This document shows, one piece after another, positions 9,668 to 18,765 of a stretch of 64,000 bases of DNA. Made by a program: the position numbers and the translations under genes. Every line of letters begins with the position of its first letter. The first letter of the stretch is position 1. The notes beneath the pieces were generated by a model. It did not search any database. It was not told the DNA's origin and worked only from the letters and a program-made list of their open reading frames with translations. The stretch spans positions 24,419-88,418 of the forward strand of contig MPOS01000018.1 in assembly GCA_001896555.1 (NCBI GenBank), written 5' to 3'. The stretch is from Candidatus Phosphitivorax anaerolimi (GTDB lineage Bacteria > Desulfobacterota > Desulfomonilia > UBA1062).

Positions 9668-10495
9668 TCATCGGCCGTCTCCCATTTCGTTTTGGCACTG
9701 TCTGATCTGCCGGTCCATCACCCACTCCACCAGGGAGGGAAACACGCGCTTGGCCAGGTAGATCATCCTGGACTCCAGGCCCGGGATGATGAGGAAACGA
9801 TCCGAGGCCATTCCCTTGATGAGCGCCAGCGCCACCTGCTCAGGAGTCATGATCTTTGCGGCGGAAGATATCATCTTCGTCTCCCGGGGCTTGGTGAGAT
9901 TTTCGGCGGCATATCCCGGAGTGTCGGTGTCCGGCGGGCAGAGCACCTGGACCTTGATGCCCCAGGGTTTGAGCTCGCTGCGCAGCGCCTCGGAGAACCC
10001 GATGACACCGTACTTGGACGCGCAGTAGTCCGTGTATCCGAACACGCCTACTAAGCCGGCCACCGAAGAGGTGTTGACGATGATGCCCCCTTTCTCCTTC
10101 ATACAGGGAACGAGCGCCCGCGCAATATGGATGCAGCCCATGAGGTTGATCTTCAGCGTCTCCTCAGCCCGTTCCATATCGATCTCCTCGAACCGCCCCG
10201 GGCATGCCCTGCCTGCACAGTTGATAAGCACGTCCGGGGCACCGGTGGCGGCCACTGTGTCCCGCATGCAGGCAGCCACCTCATGCCAGCGGGAGACGTC
10301 CATGGACACGGCCGAGCAATGCTGGTCAGGGGAAACCCTGAGGGAAGAAAGGCTCCCGAGCGCCTGATCCAGCCGCTTTGTCTCGCGGGCGATAATGACG
10401 ACATGGGCGCCCCGTGAAGCCAGCTCCCTGGCTGCAGCAAGGCCGATGCCGCTGGAGCCTCCCACCAGATAAGCAACCGCTCCCGCGAAATTCAT
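9668..10495 (-). CDS. Short-chain dehydrogenase, 3-ketodihydrosphingosine reductase-like
   Basis: A 275-residue classical SDR. The cofactor loop is GGSSGIG (12-18), followed by NCAG (92-95), catalytic Ser in NTSS (S144) and Y157-CAS-K161. An Arg at the end of strand 2 (ARETKR) suggests NADPH. The segment PPDTDTPGYAAENLTKP with E205-T206 closely matches a signature of eukaryotic 3-ketodihydrosphingosine reductase (KDSR/TSC10), so a ketone attached to a long or branched chain is possible. No serine palmitoyltransferase is in the window. Two tandem ATGs (10498, 10495) follow GGAAGGAAAGG; the second has better spacing. It is the first gene of the operon and faces the AraC regulator. Confidence 0.85.
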   Translation of the reverse strand: MNFAGAVAYLVGGSSGIGLAAARELASRGAHVVIIARETKRLDQALGSLSSLRVSPDQHCSAVSMDVSRWHEVAACMRDTVAATGAPDVLINCAGRACPGRFEEIDMERAEETLKINLMGCIHIARALVPCMKEKGGIIVNTSSVAGLVGVFGYTDYCASKYGVIGFSEALRSELKPWGIKVQVLCPPDTDTPGYAAENLTKPRETKMISSAAKIMTPEQVALALIKGMASDRFLIIPGLESRMIYLAKRVFPSLVEWVMDRQIRQCQNEMGDGR

Positions 10496-10498
10496 CAT

Positions 10499-10945
10499 CC
10501 TTTCCTTCCGTCTCCTGCTCAGAGCCCTTCCCGGCGATTTCGCCGCCCTCATGATCTTACCAATAACCCGGAACACCCGGGAATGAATAGTGCAGATCAG
10601 GTCAAAAACATGATAAAACAGGCCAAAAGAGGGCCTGTTTGACTTGCGGGAAAAAACAACGTAAATTGGGGACGAGTTTACATTTGGAGCTGCTTAAGCC
10701 CGCTGATGCTGAGTTCTGCTTCGATGCAATGGTTCATACTTGGGGTTTTCTCAGGATGACTTGAAAGGCTGGCTCACAATCCCCTTGAGCGCGCGATGGG
10801 ATGGGTTGGGGCAGTGGCTCGCCCTTGGGTTCATTTCGCTGATTGTGGTGGAGTGGAGTGCTATCGGTTGTAAGGGGTTCTCATTTGTTTGAAACGGACC
10901 CTATGATGACTCCATGACTGTAGTATTTGAGCGATAGGCGTATTG
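10499..10945. promoter_or_regulatory. Divergent regulatory region between SDR operon and AraC gene
   Basis: About 450 bases with no gene lie between the leftward SDR-kinase-aminotransferase-RLP operon and the rightward AraC gene. A 25-base element at 10616-10640 consists of AAACAGGCC and GGCCTGTTT arms around a 7-base spacer. AraC proteins usually bind such regions, but here the palindrome could equally be a hairpin. Promoter hexamers could not be assigned with confidence. Confidence 0.45.
10616..10640. repeat. Perfect 9-bp inverted repeat, possible operator
   Basis: AAACAGGCC (10616-10624) pairs with GGCCTGTTT (10632-10640) around AAAAGAG. It sits in the divergent spacer about 120 bases upstream of the SDR start. 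No T run longer than three follows, so an operator is as likely as a terminator. Confidence 0.45.
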
Positions 10946-11992
10946 ATGGAACGAGGTTTTTTGAAGGTGAGGGAAAGAATTCCATCAGACAGCGCGAGGT
11001 GGCTGGTGAGGGAGATGACCTCCATGGGAATCCCTCTGGAGCGCATCCTGAAGGGCACGAACCTGTCGGATGAGTGGCTCAAGGACACAGGCGCCCTCAT
11101 CACACCTTCACAATACTTAAGCATTGTGACCAATGCGCTTGAAGAGAGCGGGGACCCGGCCCTCGGGCTCCATGTGGGTCCGAGGCAGCAGCTGGGCGAG
11201 CTGGGTTTCTGGGGGTACGCCATCATCAGCAGCCCGACCTTGCGGGAGGCAAACCAGGTCGCCCTGCAGTTCTGGGAGCTGAACGGTTCCCTGGTCACCC
11301 TCGATTTTCGGGAGGAGCCTGGCTATGCCGTTTGGAGGATTCTCCCCGCATTCCCGATGAAAGACGGGCGGTTGTGGATCTTCGCCGTGGAGGAGCTGCT
11401 CACCACCTTCCAGACCGCTGCGTCCTTTCTTACGAACCACGAGTTCCGCTATGCCCGGATCGATCTGTCGTATCCCGACCCCGGATATGGAGAGCTCTAT
11501 CGCGAGCTGTTTGAGTGCCCGGTCTATTTCGGATCGGGTGAGGACATCTTCCGGGCCGCGGTTGAAGATACGGACCGTCCCACCTTCACGGGCCATCCCC
11601 GGATGGCGCTCGTCTGCCGGGAGCAGTGCCGCGAGCTCCAGGCCAGGCTCAGGTGGGGAGATGAGCTGACAGGGGCCATACGGGAGATCATCATTGCCTC
11701 CATGGGCCGGATACCCCACCTGCCCGAGGTCGCCCGAAGGCTCGCCATGAGCCCCCGGACGCTCAGGCGCAGACTTCAGGAGCGCGGTACCACCTATCAG
11801 CACATCCTGGACGAGGTGAGAGTCGAGCTGGCAAAGGAGTACCTGGCATCCACGACCTTGAGCGTTGATCAGATCGCGGGGCGCATCGGGTTCACCGATG
11901 CCACCACCTTCCGAAGGGCGTTCAAGAAGTGGACCGGGACGAACATCAGGGAGTTCCGGATGAACCGGGCTTCCGGGAGTTGCGGCCTCTGA
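10946..11992 (+). CDS. AraC-family transcriptional regulator (arabinose-binding-type N-domain)
   Basis: A 348-residue regulator. Residues about 20-190 match the PF12625 type N-terminal domain found in OruR/ArgR-like AraC proteins (SARWLVREMTSMGIPLERIL, then GELGFWGYAIISSPTL). Residues about 245-335 hold two helix-turn-helix units; LPEVARRLAMSPRTLRRRL and VDQIAGRIGFTDATTFRRAF are the typical recognition segments. It is divergent from the RLP operon and likely controls it, which is an inference from position. ATG at 10946 is preceded by TTG in frame; the ribosome site is weak (AGGCG). Its 3' end overlaps the convergent amidohydrolase gene by 47 bases. Confidence 0.9.
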   Translation: MERGFLKVRERIPSDSARWLVREMTSMGIPLERILKGTNLSDEWLKDTGALITPSQYLSIVTNALEESGDPALGLHVGPRQQLGELGFWGYAIISSPTLREANQVALQFWELNGSLVTLDFREEPGYAVWRILPAFPMKDGRLWIFAVEELLTTFQTAASFLTNHEFRYARIDLSYPDPGYGELYRELFECPVYFGSGEDIFRAAVEDTDRPTFTGHPRMALVCREQCRELQARLRWGDELTGAIREIIIASMGRIPHLPEVARRLAMSPRTLRRRLQERGTTYQHILDEVRVELAKEYLASTTLSVDQIAGRIGFTDATTFRRAFKKWTGTNIREFRMNRASGSCGL

Positions 11993-13394
11993 GCCATTTG
12001 GAGACGATCCGGAAGTGATCCGCCCCGGGCGCACCTTTCAGGAACCTGCCCGACTTCATGACCATCCTGACCTTGCTCAGGGCCTTAAGATCCTTCAGGG
12101 GATTTCCCTCCACTGCGATCATGTCAGCGATCCTGCCCGGTCCGATGGTCCCGATGCGATCATCCATGCCCAGGATCGAGGCGTTGCCCGATGTGGCGAG
12201 CATGAGCACCTGCGCAGGTGTGAGGCCTGCGAGCTCAAGCCGCTGAAGCTCTTCTACATAGAAGACCCCGAACAGGGCGGTGGGAAGACCGCCCGAATCA
12301 GTGCCAACGCCCACGCGGCCTCCTGCGTGGAGGACCCGGCCCACGTTTGTCAGGGCATTTGAGAACCCGCGTGCGATGAGGGGAAGATCGAAATAGGGCT
12401 TCCTCATATAGGTGCTCCGTTGAGGCGGGTAAGATTCGGTGCGATAGGTGCGGATGTGGCGCCTCACCTGCCGTAAGGGCTCCGGCTCCAGGATGGACGG
12501 CCCCCGCTCGTCCAGGACGGATTCAACGGTTTGCCACAGCTCGTCGCTCCCGACGTCCAGGCAGGCCAGCGTAGGGTTGAGGACCATGCTCCGGGCCGCA
12601 AACTCGACAGCGGTCTTGTCGGGAATCTCATCGAGCGGGCTGTGCTCGAAGGTGTCGACCCCCATGGACATGGCATACTCCAGGTCTTTCAGACTGCTGA
12701 TGTGGCAGCACACCTTTTTGCCCGATCGCCTGGCCGTATCCACGACCGCCCTGAAGGTATCCGGGTCGAGCACGGGAAGATCGCCCCTTCCCAGCAGCCA
12801 CGAACGGTGCTGGCAATAGACCTTGATCCACTCCGCGCCCAGCCGGACCATCTCGCCTGTCTGCTTGGCGGCCTCTTCCGGGTTGCCGACCCGTTCGGCA
12901 TACTGTCCGCCGAGATAGGCCTTCACGAAGCTCCGGAATGAAGGCACCCAGTCGGGGCATCCGCCGGGCGCGGTGATGCACGAGTTGCACCTGATGATCC
13001 GGGGGCCTGGGATGTCGCCGCTGTCGATCGCCGAGATCAGGCTGGAAAGTCTCCCGGGAAAGCCGCCGGTATCCCGCACCGTGGTGATGCCCGCTTCGAT
13101 GCACGCCCGGGCGTTGCGCTCGATCTGGCGTCCCATGGCAAAGGAGGCCCGGGGAGTCACCTTGTGCATGAAGGGCACGGTGATGTGCACGTGGACATCG
13201 ATGAGGCCGGGCAAGAGCGTGAGCCCGCCGAGATCAACCGGGGTGAAGGAACCGAAACTCCCGGCTGAGGCGCCTTTCTCCACGGCCTTGATCTTCTCGC
13301 CTTCCACCAGCACCGACCTGTCGTGAAGGAGTCTGCCCCGTTCGCTGTCGAAGAGCCGGCAGTTGAAGAGAACAAGCCGGTTGTCGAATTTCAT
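11946..13394 (-). CDS. Metal-dependent amidohydrolase (imidazolonepropionase/prolidase-like)
   Basis: A 482-residue amidohydrolase with a complete binuclear-type metal set: H68 and H70 (DVHVH), K191 (EWIKVYC, a candidate carboxylated lysine), H231 (CCHIS), H251 (TFEHS) and D366 (GVGTDSGG). The small beta-sandwich domain is at both ends, ending in GTIGPGRIADMIAVEGNPL. The family hydrolyses amides, lactams or dipeptides in the cytoplasm; no signal peptide is seen. It lies on the same strand as the DUF362 gene, with a 78-base gap, and converges on the AraC gene with an overlap in their last codons. Substrate unknown. Confidence 0.9.
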   Translation of the reverse strand: MKFDNRLVLFNCRLFDSERGRLLHDRSVLVEGEKIKAVEKGASAGSFGSFTPVDLGGLTLLPGLIDVHVHITVPFMHKVTPRASFAMGRQIERNARACIEAGITTVRDTGGFPGRLSSLISAIDSGDIPGPRIIRCNSCITAPGGCPDWVPSFRSFVKAYLGGQYAERVGNPEEAAKQTGEMVRLGAEWIKVYCQHRSWLLGRGDLPVLDPDTFRAVVDTARRSGKKVCCHISSLKDLEYAMSMGVDTFEHSPLDEIPDKTAVEFAARSMVLNPTLACLDVGSDELWQTVESVLDERGPSILEPEPLRQVRRHIRTYRTESYPPQRSTYMRKPYFDLPLIARGFSNALTNVGRVLHAGGRVGVGTDSGGLPTALFGVFYVEELQRLELAGLTPAQVLMLATSGNASILGMDDRIGTIGPGRIADMIAVEGNPLKDLKALSKVRMVMKSGRFLKGAPGADHFRIVSKWLRGRNSRKPGSSGTP

Positions 13395-13472
13395 CCATCC
13401 TCCTGTTCGCCGGAAGTGATACGGTCGGGTAAGAACGAATGCTTCGGGTGCGGGGCCATTGTTTCAGTACCC

Positions 13473-14669
13473 TCATGCCGGAAGAGAGGTAGCCTCTGTC
13501 AGACGTTTCCTCAGGCCGTCATGGAGCTCTCCGTTGACCGGCTCAATAACGATCTCCGGAACTCCGCCCGATATACGGCAGGCGTGCATGAGAACCCGGT
13601 CGTCCCAGACCGTGCGGATGTCGTCCTTGGTGAAAGTCTCGGATAGCAGGGCCTGTCCGATGCCGCCCAGCATGCTGACCACATAGCGGTTGCCCACTCT
13701 TGCGACCATACGGCTGGTGTCCATGAACCCGTCCTTTTCCGAGGAAGGCATCACCTGCCTGTTTTCCAGCAGCCATGCAAGCGACACCATATCATGTGCG
13801 ATAAGCGATGTCGACGCGATGACCAGCCCGGTTTCCGGCTCGAAAACGTACCCGTCGTCAGGCCCGAAGGTGGCGAGGATCTTGTCGGCGGCCGCCACAA
13901 CCAGGCGCTGCTTTGTGCGCAGGGTTTCCACCGTGTTGCCTTCCGCGGTTTTTTCCTGGAGGGTGGACGCCTCCCGGTGATACTCCAGACGCGTGTCGGT
14001 ACGCCAGTAGCCGACCACCGCCTTCAGACCGAGGGTGCTGCCTGCCAGCACGTGACGGGCGCATCTGGGCATGAGCACGATGTGGTCCATCTCTTTGAGG
14101 ATGTCGGGCATCATGATGCCGGTCTTCCAGTGTGACGGTGACGCCGGCGCTTCCTCATGAAAGGCGTCCCATCCCGCCTCTTCAAAGAAGTGCAGTTCTC
14201 CGCCCGCGGCTAGCACCGCCCGGGCCATGCCGGATGCCTCCATCAGGCGGCGCGAGCTGCCGGAGAGCTTATCGGGAGAGAGCTTGACGTGCTCGATGCC
14301 CGACATGTCTCCCACCACCACCCGGCCTGCGCCTTTGTCCCTGAGGAGCTCGATCATGGCCCCGATGGCTTGAGGGCTGGTGGTGGCAGGGTAGGGATTG
14401 CCCGAATTCAGGACCGGTTTGATAAACACGCTGTCTCCTCTCGACAGCCAGGAAAAATCCGTGGCTGCCTCCGCTGCGGCGCGAACGGCGCGGCGCACGG
14501 CATCCTCACCGGATCCTCTGCCCACTCCCGCCAGGAAAACGGTTGCTTCTCCCTTCCGGGCAGACGTATGGTGAACGGACGCCGGGGCCGTAATCCTCCC
14601 TTCGGCGCACGAAGAAACAGCCGCAGCAGCCACGCCTGCCGCCAGTTTCAGAAAGTCTCTCCGCTTCAT
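13473..14669 (-). CDS. Tat-exported DUF362 protein
   Basis: A 398-residue protein starting MKRRDFLKLAAG, a clear twin-arginine signal, followed by a Cys (SSCAEG) that could be lipidated. The body matches DUF362: DSVFIKPVLNSGNPYPATTSP near residue 95, VVVGDMSG near 137, and DHIVLMPRCARHVLAGSTLGLKAVVG near 220. DUF362 proteins are often linked to iron-sulfur proteins, but no CxxCxxC cluster is visible here. The start has AGAGGTG at good spacing. It sits upstream of the amidohydrolase on the same strand and may be co-transcribed. Exact function is unknown. Confidence 0.85.
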   Translation of the reverse strand: MKRRDFLKLAAGVAAAAVSSCAEGRITAPASVHHTSARKGEATVFLAGVGRGSGEDAVRRAVRAAAEAATDFSWLSRGDSVFIKPVLNSGNPYPATTSPQAIGAMIELLRDKGAGRVVVGDMSGIEHVKLSPDKLSGSSRRLMEASGMARAVLAAGGELHFFEEAGWDAFHEEAPASPSHWKTGIMMPDILKEMDHIVLMPRCARHVLAGSTLGLKAVVGYWRTDTRLEYHREASTLQEKTAEGNTVETLRTKQRLVVAAADKILATFGPDDGYVFEPETGLVIASTSLIAHDMVSLAWLLENRQVMPSSEKDGFMDTSRMVARVGNRYVVSMLGGIGQALLSETFTKDDIRTVWDDRVLMHACRISGGVPEIVIEPVNGELHDGLRKRLTEATSLPA

Positions 14670-15284
14670 TGATTCACCTCTTTCAATATCCCCGGCCCCG
14701 CAATGTCTCCCGCTTTGCATGCACGGCCTTTATCCGCACACCGGACCCTGTTCATGTTTTCTTCTCGGATGCTCACAGCAAGGATGACCAGCCTCTGCCA
14801 TCGGACCATATGGGATCGTTTCACTTTCGGCAGGGTGATTATACTCCGGTCAGGTCTTTTCTCAAGACATGAATTTTACCATCACACTGTCAAAGTGCCG
14901 GGAAACTCCCGGTCAGGAGTCGGGAGAAGGGCGGGTGCGGGAATTTCTTCCCTTGTAGGAACACAGATGATAGGCTGTCCGGACCGCTTTCCCGGCACCG
15001 GAGATACAGCGGAAGAAGGGGCTGTGCCCTGAAAGGACCGGGGAGTGCTGTACCCGGCAATCCCTTTGAGAAATCCGGCCGGCTCTTGTAGACTATCAGG
15101 GGCCGTGCTCCGTCATAGCGGAAAAGAAAGCCTGTACAAGCCCTGTTTTTGGAATGTGCGATTGCGGCCCATGAGGGTGACGTGGACCTGGACAGGACGC
15201 ACACAGGGCCGGAGGCGGTGGAGATGAGGCCTCCAAAAGCCGTGGCGGGGGAACCCTGGAAGAGATGGGAACATAAGGTCAGGA
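14670..15284. other. Divergent intergenic region, no gene seen
   Basis: It lies between the leftward DUF362 gene and the rightward efflux operon and so must hold promoters for both. CTCCCG (14906-14911) and CGGGAG (14921-14926) form a small hairpin. No convincing small gene or riboswitch was seen. Confidence 0.4.
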
Positions 15285-16742
15285 ATGAGAAAAAACCTCA
15301 TGAGAAGAACAAAGATGCATCTGCTCCGGGCGTGTCTGCTCCTGTTGCCCGCGCTCATGCTGCTCGCCGGGTGCGTGACCGTGGGACCCGATTATGTCGC
15401 TCCTGAGACCAATGCGCCCCCTGCATGGAACGCCGCGACGGGCGGGAGCCTGAAAGCCGGCCGGGCAGACCCCGAAGAGCTGGCGCACTGGTGGGAGACC
15501 TTTCAGGATCCGGTGCTCACTTCCCTGATCGACCGGGCAGTGAAGGGAAACCTTGACCTGAAGGAGGCCTCGGCCCGGGTTCGCGAGGCGCGCGCCAGGC
15601 GGACCGCTGCAGGCGCAGGCTTGCTCCCCGCGCTCGATTCCACGGCCTCCTTCCAGCGGAGCGGCGACAGCGAGTCGGCGCGCAATCTCTATTCTGCGGG
15701 GTTCGATGCCCGGTGGGAGATCGATCTCTTCGGCGGGGTCCGCAGGTCTGTGGAGGCTGCGGATGCAGACCTCCAGGCCGCATCAGAGGCGATGAACGAC
15801 ACCCTGGTAACCTTAAGCGCCGAGGTGGCCCTGAATTATGTAGAGGTGCGGACGTTCCAGTCGCGGCTGGAAACCGCAGAGGCGAACCTGGCCCTCCAGC
15901 AGGAGACCTACCGGATCGAGCAGTCTCTCGCACAGGCCGGGCTCAGCGACGCGCTCGCACTTCAGAGGGCCCGGTCCAACCTGGAGAGCACCCGGGCCCT
16001 GATCCCGTCTCTGCGCGCCTCTCTGGAAGAGGCGAAGAACCGGCTCGCCGTGCTCCTGGGTGAACACCCCGGCGCGGTTCATAAAGAGCTCGCCCTGCAC
16101 GGCCCCGTGCCCCTGGTGCCCCCGGCGATCTCCATAGACGCCCCTGCCGCTATCCTCAGGCGCAGGCCCGACGTGCGGCAGGCGGAGCGTGAGCTCGCGG
16201 CCCAGAGCGCGCGGGTGGGCGTGGCCATGGCCGAGCTCTATCCCAGGATCACCTTAAACGGCTCCATCGGCCTGAGCGCCGTCTCCTCTGGGGATCTCCT
16301 CACGGCCGGAAGCCGGACCTTCAGCTACGGACCCCGCATCACGCTGCCCATCTTCTCCGCAGGCTCGATCCGTGCAGGGATCGAAGCCCGGTCCGCATTG
16401 CAGGAGCAGGCCCTCATCCGGTACGAGTCATCGGTTCTGACCGCCCTGGAAGAGGTGGAGAACGCGCTGAATGCCTATGCACAGGAACTGGAGCGGAGAT
16501 CCGCTCTCCAGGAATCCGCGCAGGCGGCTCAGGAAGCGGCCGAGCTCGCAGAGTATCAGTACCGGTCGGGGCTGGTCGATTTCACCGCTCTACTCGACAC
16601 CCAGCGCTCACTCCTGTCCGCCCAGGACGAGCTGGTTCGGAACAGCGGCGCGCTCACATCCAATCTGGTGCGGCTGTACAAGGCGCTCGGCGGCGGGTGG
16701 CCGGCGCACGAGGCTGAACAGTACGAGAAGGAAGGATCATGA
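15285..16742 (+). CDS. NodT/OprM-type outer membrane efflux lipoprotein
   Basis: A 485-residue TolC-fold protein with lipobox LLAGC (C30), so it is a lipid-anchored outer membrane factor. After VGPDYVAPE it has the family segment WWETFQDPVLTSLIDRA, two repeats of paired long helices, and PDVRQAERELAAQSARVGVAMAELYPRI, the signature of NodT-family channels. AAGG lies six bases before ATG at 15285; ATGs at 15300 and 15315 are alternatives. The stop overlaps the next start as ATGA. Together with the three following genes it forms a complete tripartite export system; the cargo is not evident. Confidence 0.93.
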   Translation: MRKNLMRRTKMHLLRACLLLLPALMLLAGCVTVGPDYVAPETNAPPAWNAATGGSLKAGRADPEELAHWWETFQDPVLTSLIDRAVKGNLDLKEASARVREARARRTAAGAGLLPALDSTASFQRSGDSESARNLYSAGFDARWEIDLFGGVRRSVEAADADLQAASEAMNDTLVTLSAEVALNYVEVRTFQSRLETAEANLALQQETYRIEQSLAQAGLSDALALQRARSNLESTRALIPSLRASLEEAKNRLAVLLGEHPGAVHKELALHGPVPLVPPAISIDAPAAILRRRPDVRQAERELAAQSARVGVAMAELYPRITLNGSIGLSAVSSGDLLTAGSRTFSYGPRITLPIFSAGSIRAGIEARSALQEQALIRYESSVLTALEEVENALNAYAQELERRSALQESAQAAQEAAELAEYQYRSGLVDFTALLDTQRSLLSAQDELVRNSGALTSNLVRLYKALGGGWPAHEAEQYEKEGS

Positions 16743-18040
16743 TGAAGGAACGCGAACACACCCAGGCCGACATAACAAAAATTCTGGGAAACGGCGGCAA
16801 GGGCCCTGCCGGGAGCGCGAGGCGCTGGATCGTATGGGCCGTCCTGGCTGCGGCGGCTGTTCTGGCGGTTTTTGCATGGGGATTCTCCGGCGGCAAGGAG
16901 CAGGTATCCTACCGGTTTCATGAGATGCAGCGCGGAGATCTCACCATCACCGTGAGCGCAACCGGAAACCTCCAGCCTCTGAACCAGGTGGATGTGGGGA
17001 GCGAACGCTCCGGGATCATCCGGAGTGTGGAGGTGGACTACAACGATCGGGTGAAGGTGGGACAGGTTCTGGCGCGGCTCGATACCGCGATGCTTCAGGC
17101 CGAGGTGAAGAAGGCGGCTGCAGCCCTGGAATCGGCGCAGGCTAGGGTCCTGCAGGCCCAGGCCACTCTGAGGCAGGCCAGCGCGGAGCTCGACCGGATG
17201 AGGCAGGCCCACGAGCTCACCGGCGGCAGAGTCCCCTCCTCAAGGGAACTGGATGTGGCTGAGGCCGAGCTCGAACGGGCCCGGGCCGACGAGGCCGCGG
17301 CACGCGCCCAGGTCTCGCAGGCCCGTGCGACCCTGGAGTCGAATCAGACAGATCTCTCCAAGGCCCTGATCCTCTCTCCCATAAACGGCATCGTGCTCTC
17401 GCGGAACGTGGAACCGGGCCAGACTGTGGCCGCATCGCTGCAGGCCCCGGTCCTGTTCACCCTGGCCGAGGACCTCGCGCGGATGGAGCTGCACGTAGAC
17501 CTGGACGAGGCGGACGTGGGCAAGGTGAAACCAGGGCAGCAGGCGACGTTTACGGTGGATGCCTATCCCGATCGGATTTTCGCGGCAGAGGTCGTCCAGG
17601 TACGGTACAGCGCAAAGGCCGAGGCAGGGGTGGTCACCTACGAGACCGTGCTCAAGGTTGACAACGAGGACCTGCTCCTGAGGCCGGGCATGACCGCGAC
17701 AGCAGACATCACGGTGAACGAGATCAAGAATGCCGTGCTGGTGCCCAACAGCGCCCTTAGGTTCATACCCCGCGATGCGGGAAATGAGACGCAGGAGAAG
17801 AGCAGTGTGCTGAGCAAGCTCATGCCGCGCCCGCCGAGACCCGCCAGGAGGAGTCTCCAGAACGGGCGCGGCAGCGGGGCCGGCAGGGCCGAACAGACGG
17901 TCTGGATGCTCGAGCAGGGCGCCCTCGTGCCTATTCGGGTCTTCACCGGGGCTACGGACGGCATCATGACCGAGATTCTCGAAGGGGCTGTTGAGCCCGG
18001 CATGAGAGTCATTACGGGAAGCATGAGCATCCAGAAATGA
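16739..18040 (+). CDS. MacA-like periplasmic adaptor (HlyD family)
   Basis: A 433-residue membrane fusion protein. A basic N-terminus precedes one membrane anchor (about 29-49). The lipoyl half-motifs flank a long coiled coil (about 115-215) rich in Ala, Glu and Arg, then barrel-sandwich (GIVLSRNVEPGQTV) and beta-barrel domains. An insertion of Pro/Arg/Gly-rich sequence at about 345-385 (PRPPRPARRSLQNG) interrupts the membrane-proximal domain and is unlike E. coli MacA. It starts inside the upstream stop (ATGA) and ends the same way. It should link the MacB-type transporter to the NodT-type channel. Confidence 0.92.
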   Translation: MMKEREHTQADITKILGNGGKGPAGSARRWIVWAVLAAAAVLAVFAWGFSGGKEQVSYRFHEMQRGDLTITVSATGNLQPLNQVDVGSERSGIIRSVEVDYNDRVKVGQVLARLDTAMLQAEVKKAAAALESAQARVLQAQATLRQASAELDRMRQAHELTGGRVPSSRELDVAEAELERARADEAAARAQVSQARATLESNQTDLSKALILSPINGIVLSRNVEPGQTVAASLQAPVLFTLAEDLARMELHVDLDEADVGKVKPGQQATFTVDAYPDRIFAAEVVQVRYSAKAEAGVVTYETVLKVDNEDLLLRPGMTATADITVNEIKNAVLVPNSALRFIPRDAGNETQEKSSVLSKLMPRPPRPARRSLQNGRGSGAGRAEQTVWMLEQGALVPIRVFTGATDGIMTEILEGAVEPGMRVITGSMSIQK

Positions 18041-18765
18041 ACATGACGACCCCTGAATCCATAAACAGCCCTCTCATCCGGCTGGAGGGCATCACCAAGG
18101 TGTACGGCTCGGGCCCTGCAGCGGTTCACGCACTCAAGGGCGTGGACCTTACGATCGACAAGGGGGAGTTTGTGGCCGTGATGGGGCCCAGCGGATCGGG
18201 CAAGTCCACCTGCATGAACATCCTGGGCTGCCTGGACACGCCGACCGCCGGGACATACCGGTTCAAGGGCGTGGACGTGGGCGGCCTGTCGCGCGACCAG
18301 CGGGCGCTCCTGCGCAGAAACTATCTCGGCTTCGTGTTCCAGGGCTTCAATCTCCTGAGCCGCACCTCTGCCCTGGAAAACGTCGAGCTCCCCCTGATCT
18401 ATCGCGGCGTCCCGGCCAGGGAGCGGCATGCAAAGGCCCGGGACGCGCTCAAGGCGGTCGGGCTGGAAGGATGGGAATTCCACACCCCGGCGGAGCTCTC
18501 GGGCGGGCAGCAGCAGCGGGTGGCAATCGCCCGGGCCATGGTGATCGAACCCGAGGTGCTCATGGCGGACGAGCCCACCGGCAACCTTGACTCCGTCACG
18601 GGCCGCGAGATCATGGACCTGCTCTGCTCATTCAACACCGAACGGGGCGTAACCATCGTCATGGTCACCCACGACGCCGGCATGGCCGGCTATGCCGGAC
18701 GAATTGTCCGGTTCTTGGACGGCCTCATCGATTCCGAGGAGCCCGGCAGGAGGCACGTCTCATGA
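18037..18765 (+). CDS. MacB-type ABC transporter ATPase
   Basis: A 242-residue ATPase with Walker [10 protein letters not shown] (about 50-58), Q-loop in FVFQGFN, signature [15 protein letters not shown], Walker [14 protein letters not shown] and H-loop VTHD. It is the LolD/MacB subgroup (type VII ABC). The ATP-binding and membrane domains are separate genes here, unlike E. coli MacB where they are fused. ATGA overlaps at both ends show tight co-translation. It powers the mechanotransmission efflux pump. Confidence 0.95.
   Translation: MNMTTPESINSPLIRLEGITKVYGSGPAAVHALKGVDLTIDKGEFVAVMGPSGSGKSTCMNILGCLDTPTAGTYRFKGVDVGGLSRDQRALLRRNYLGFVFQGFNLLSRTSALENVELPLIYRGVPARERHAKARDALKAVGLEGWEFHTPAELSGGQQQRVAIARAMVIEPEVLMADEPTGNLDSVTGREIMDLLCSFNTERGVTIVMVTHDAGMAGYAGRIVRFLDGLIDSEEPGRRHVS

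Noticed and set aside
9668..10495. Bacterial sphingolipid synthesis locus
   Set aside because: Only the SDR resembles that pathway; no serine palmitoyltransferase or ceramide synthase is in the window.
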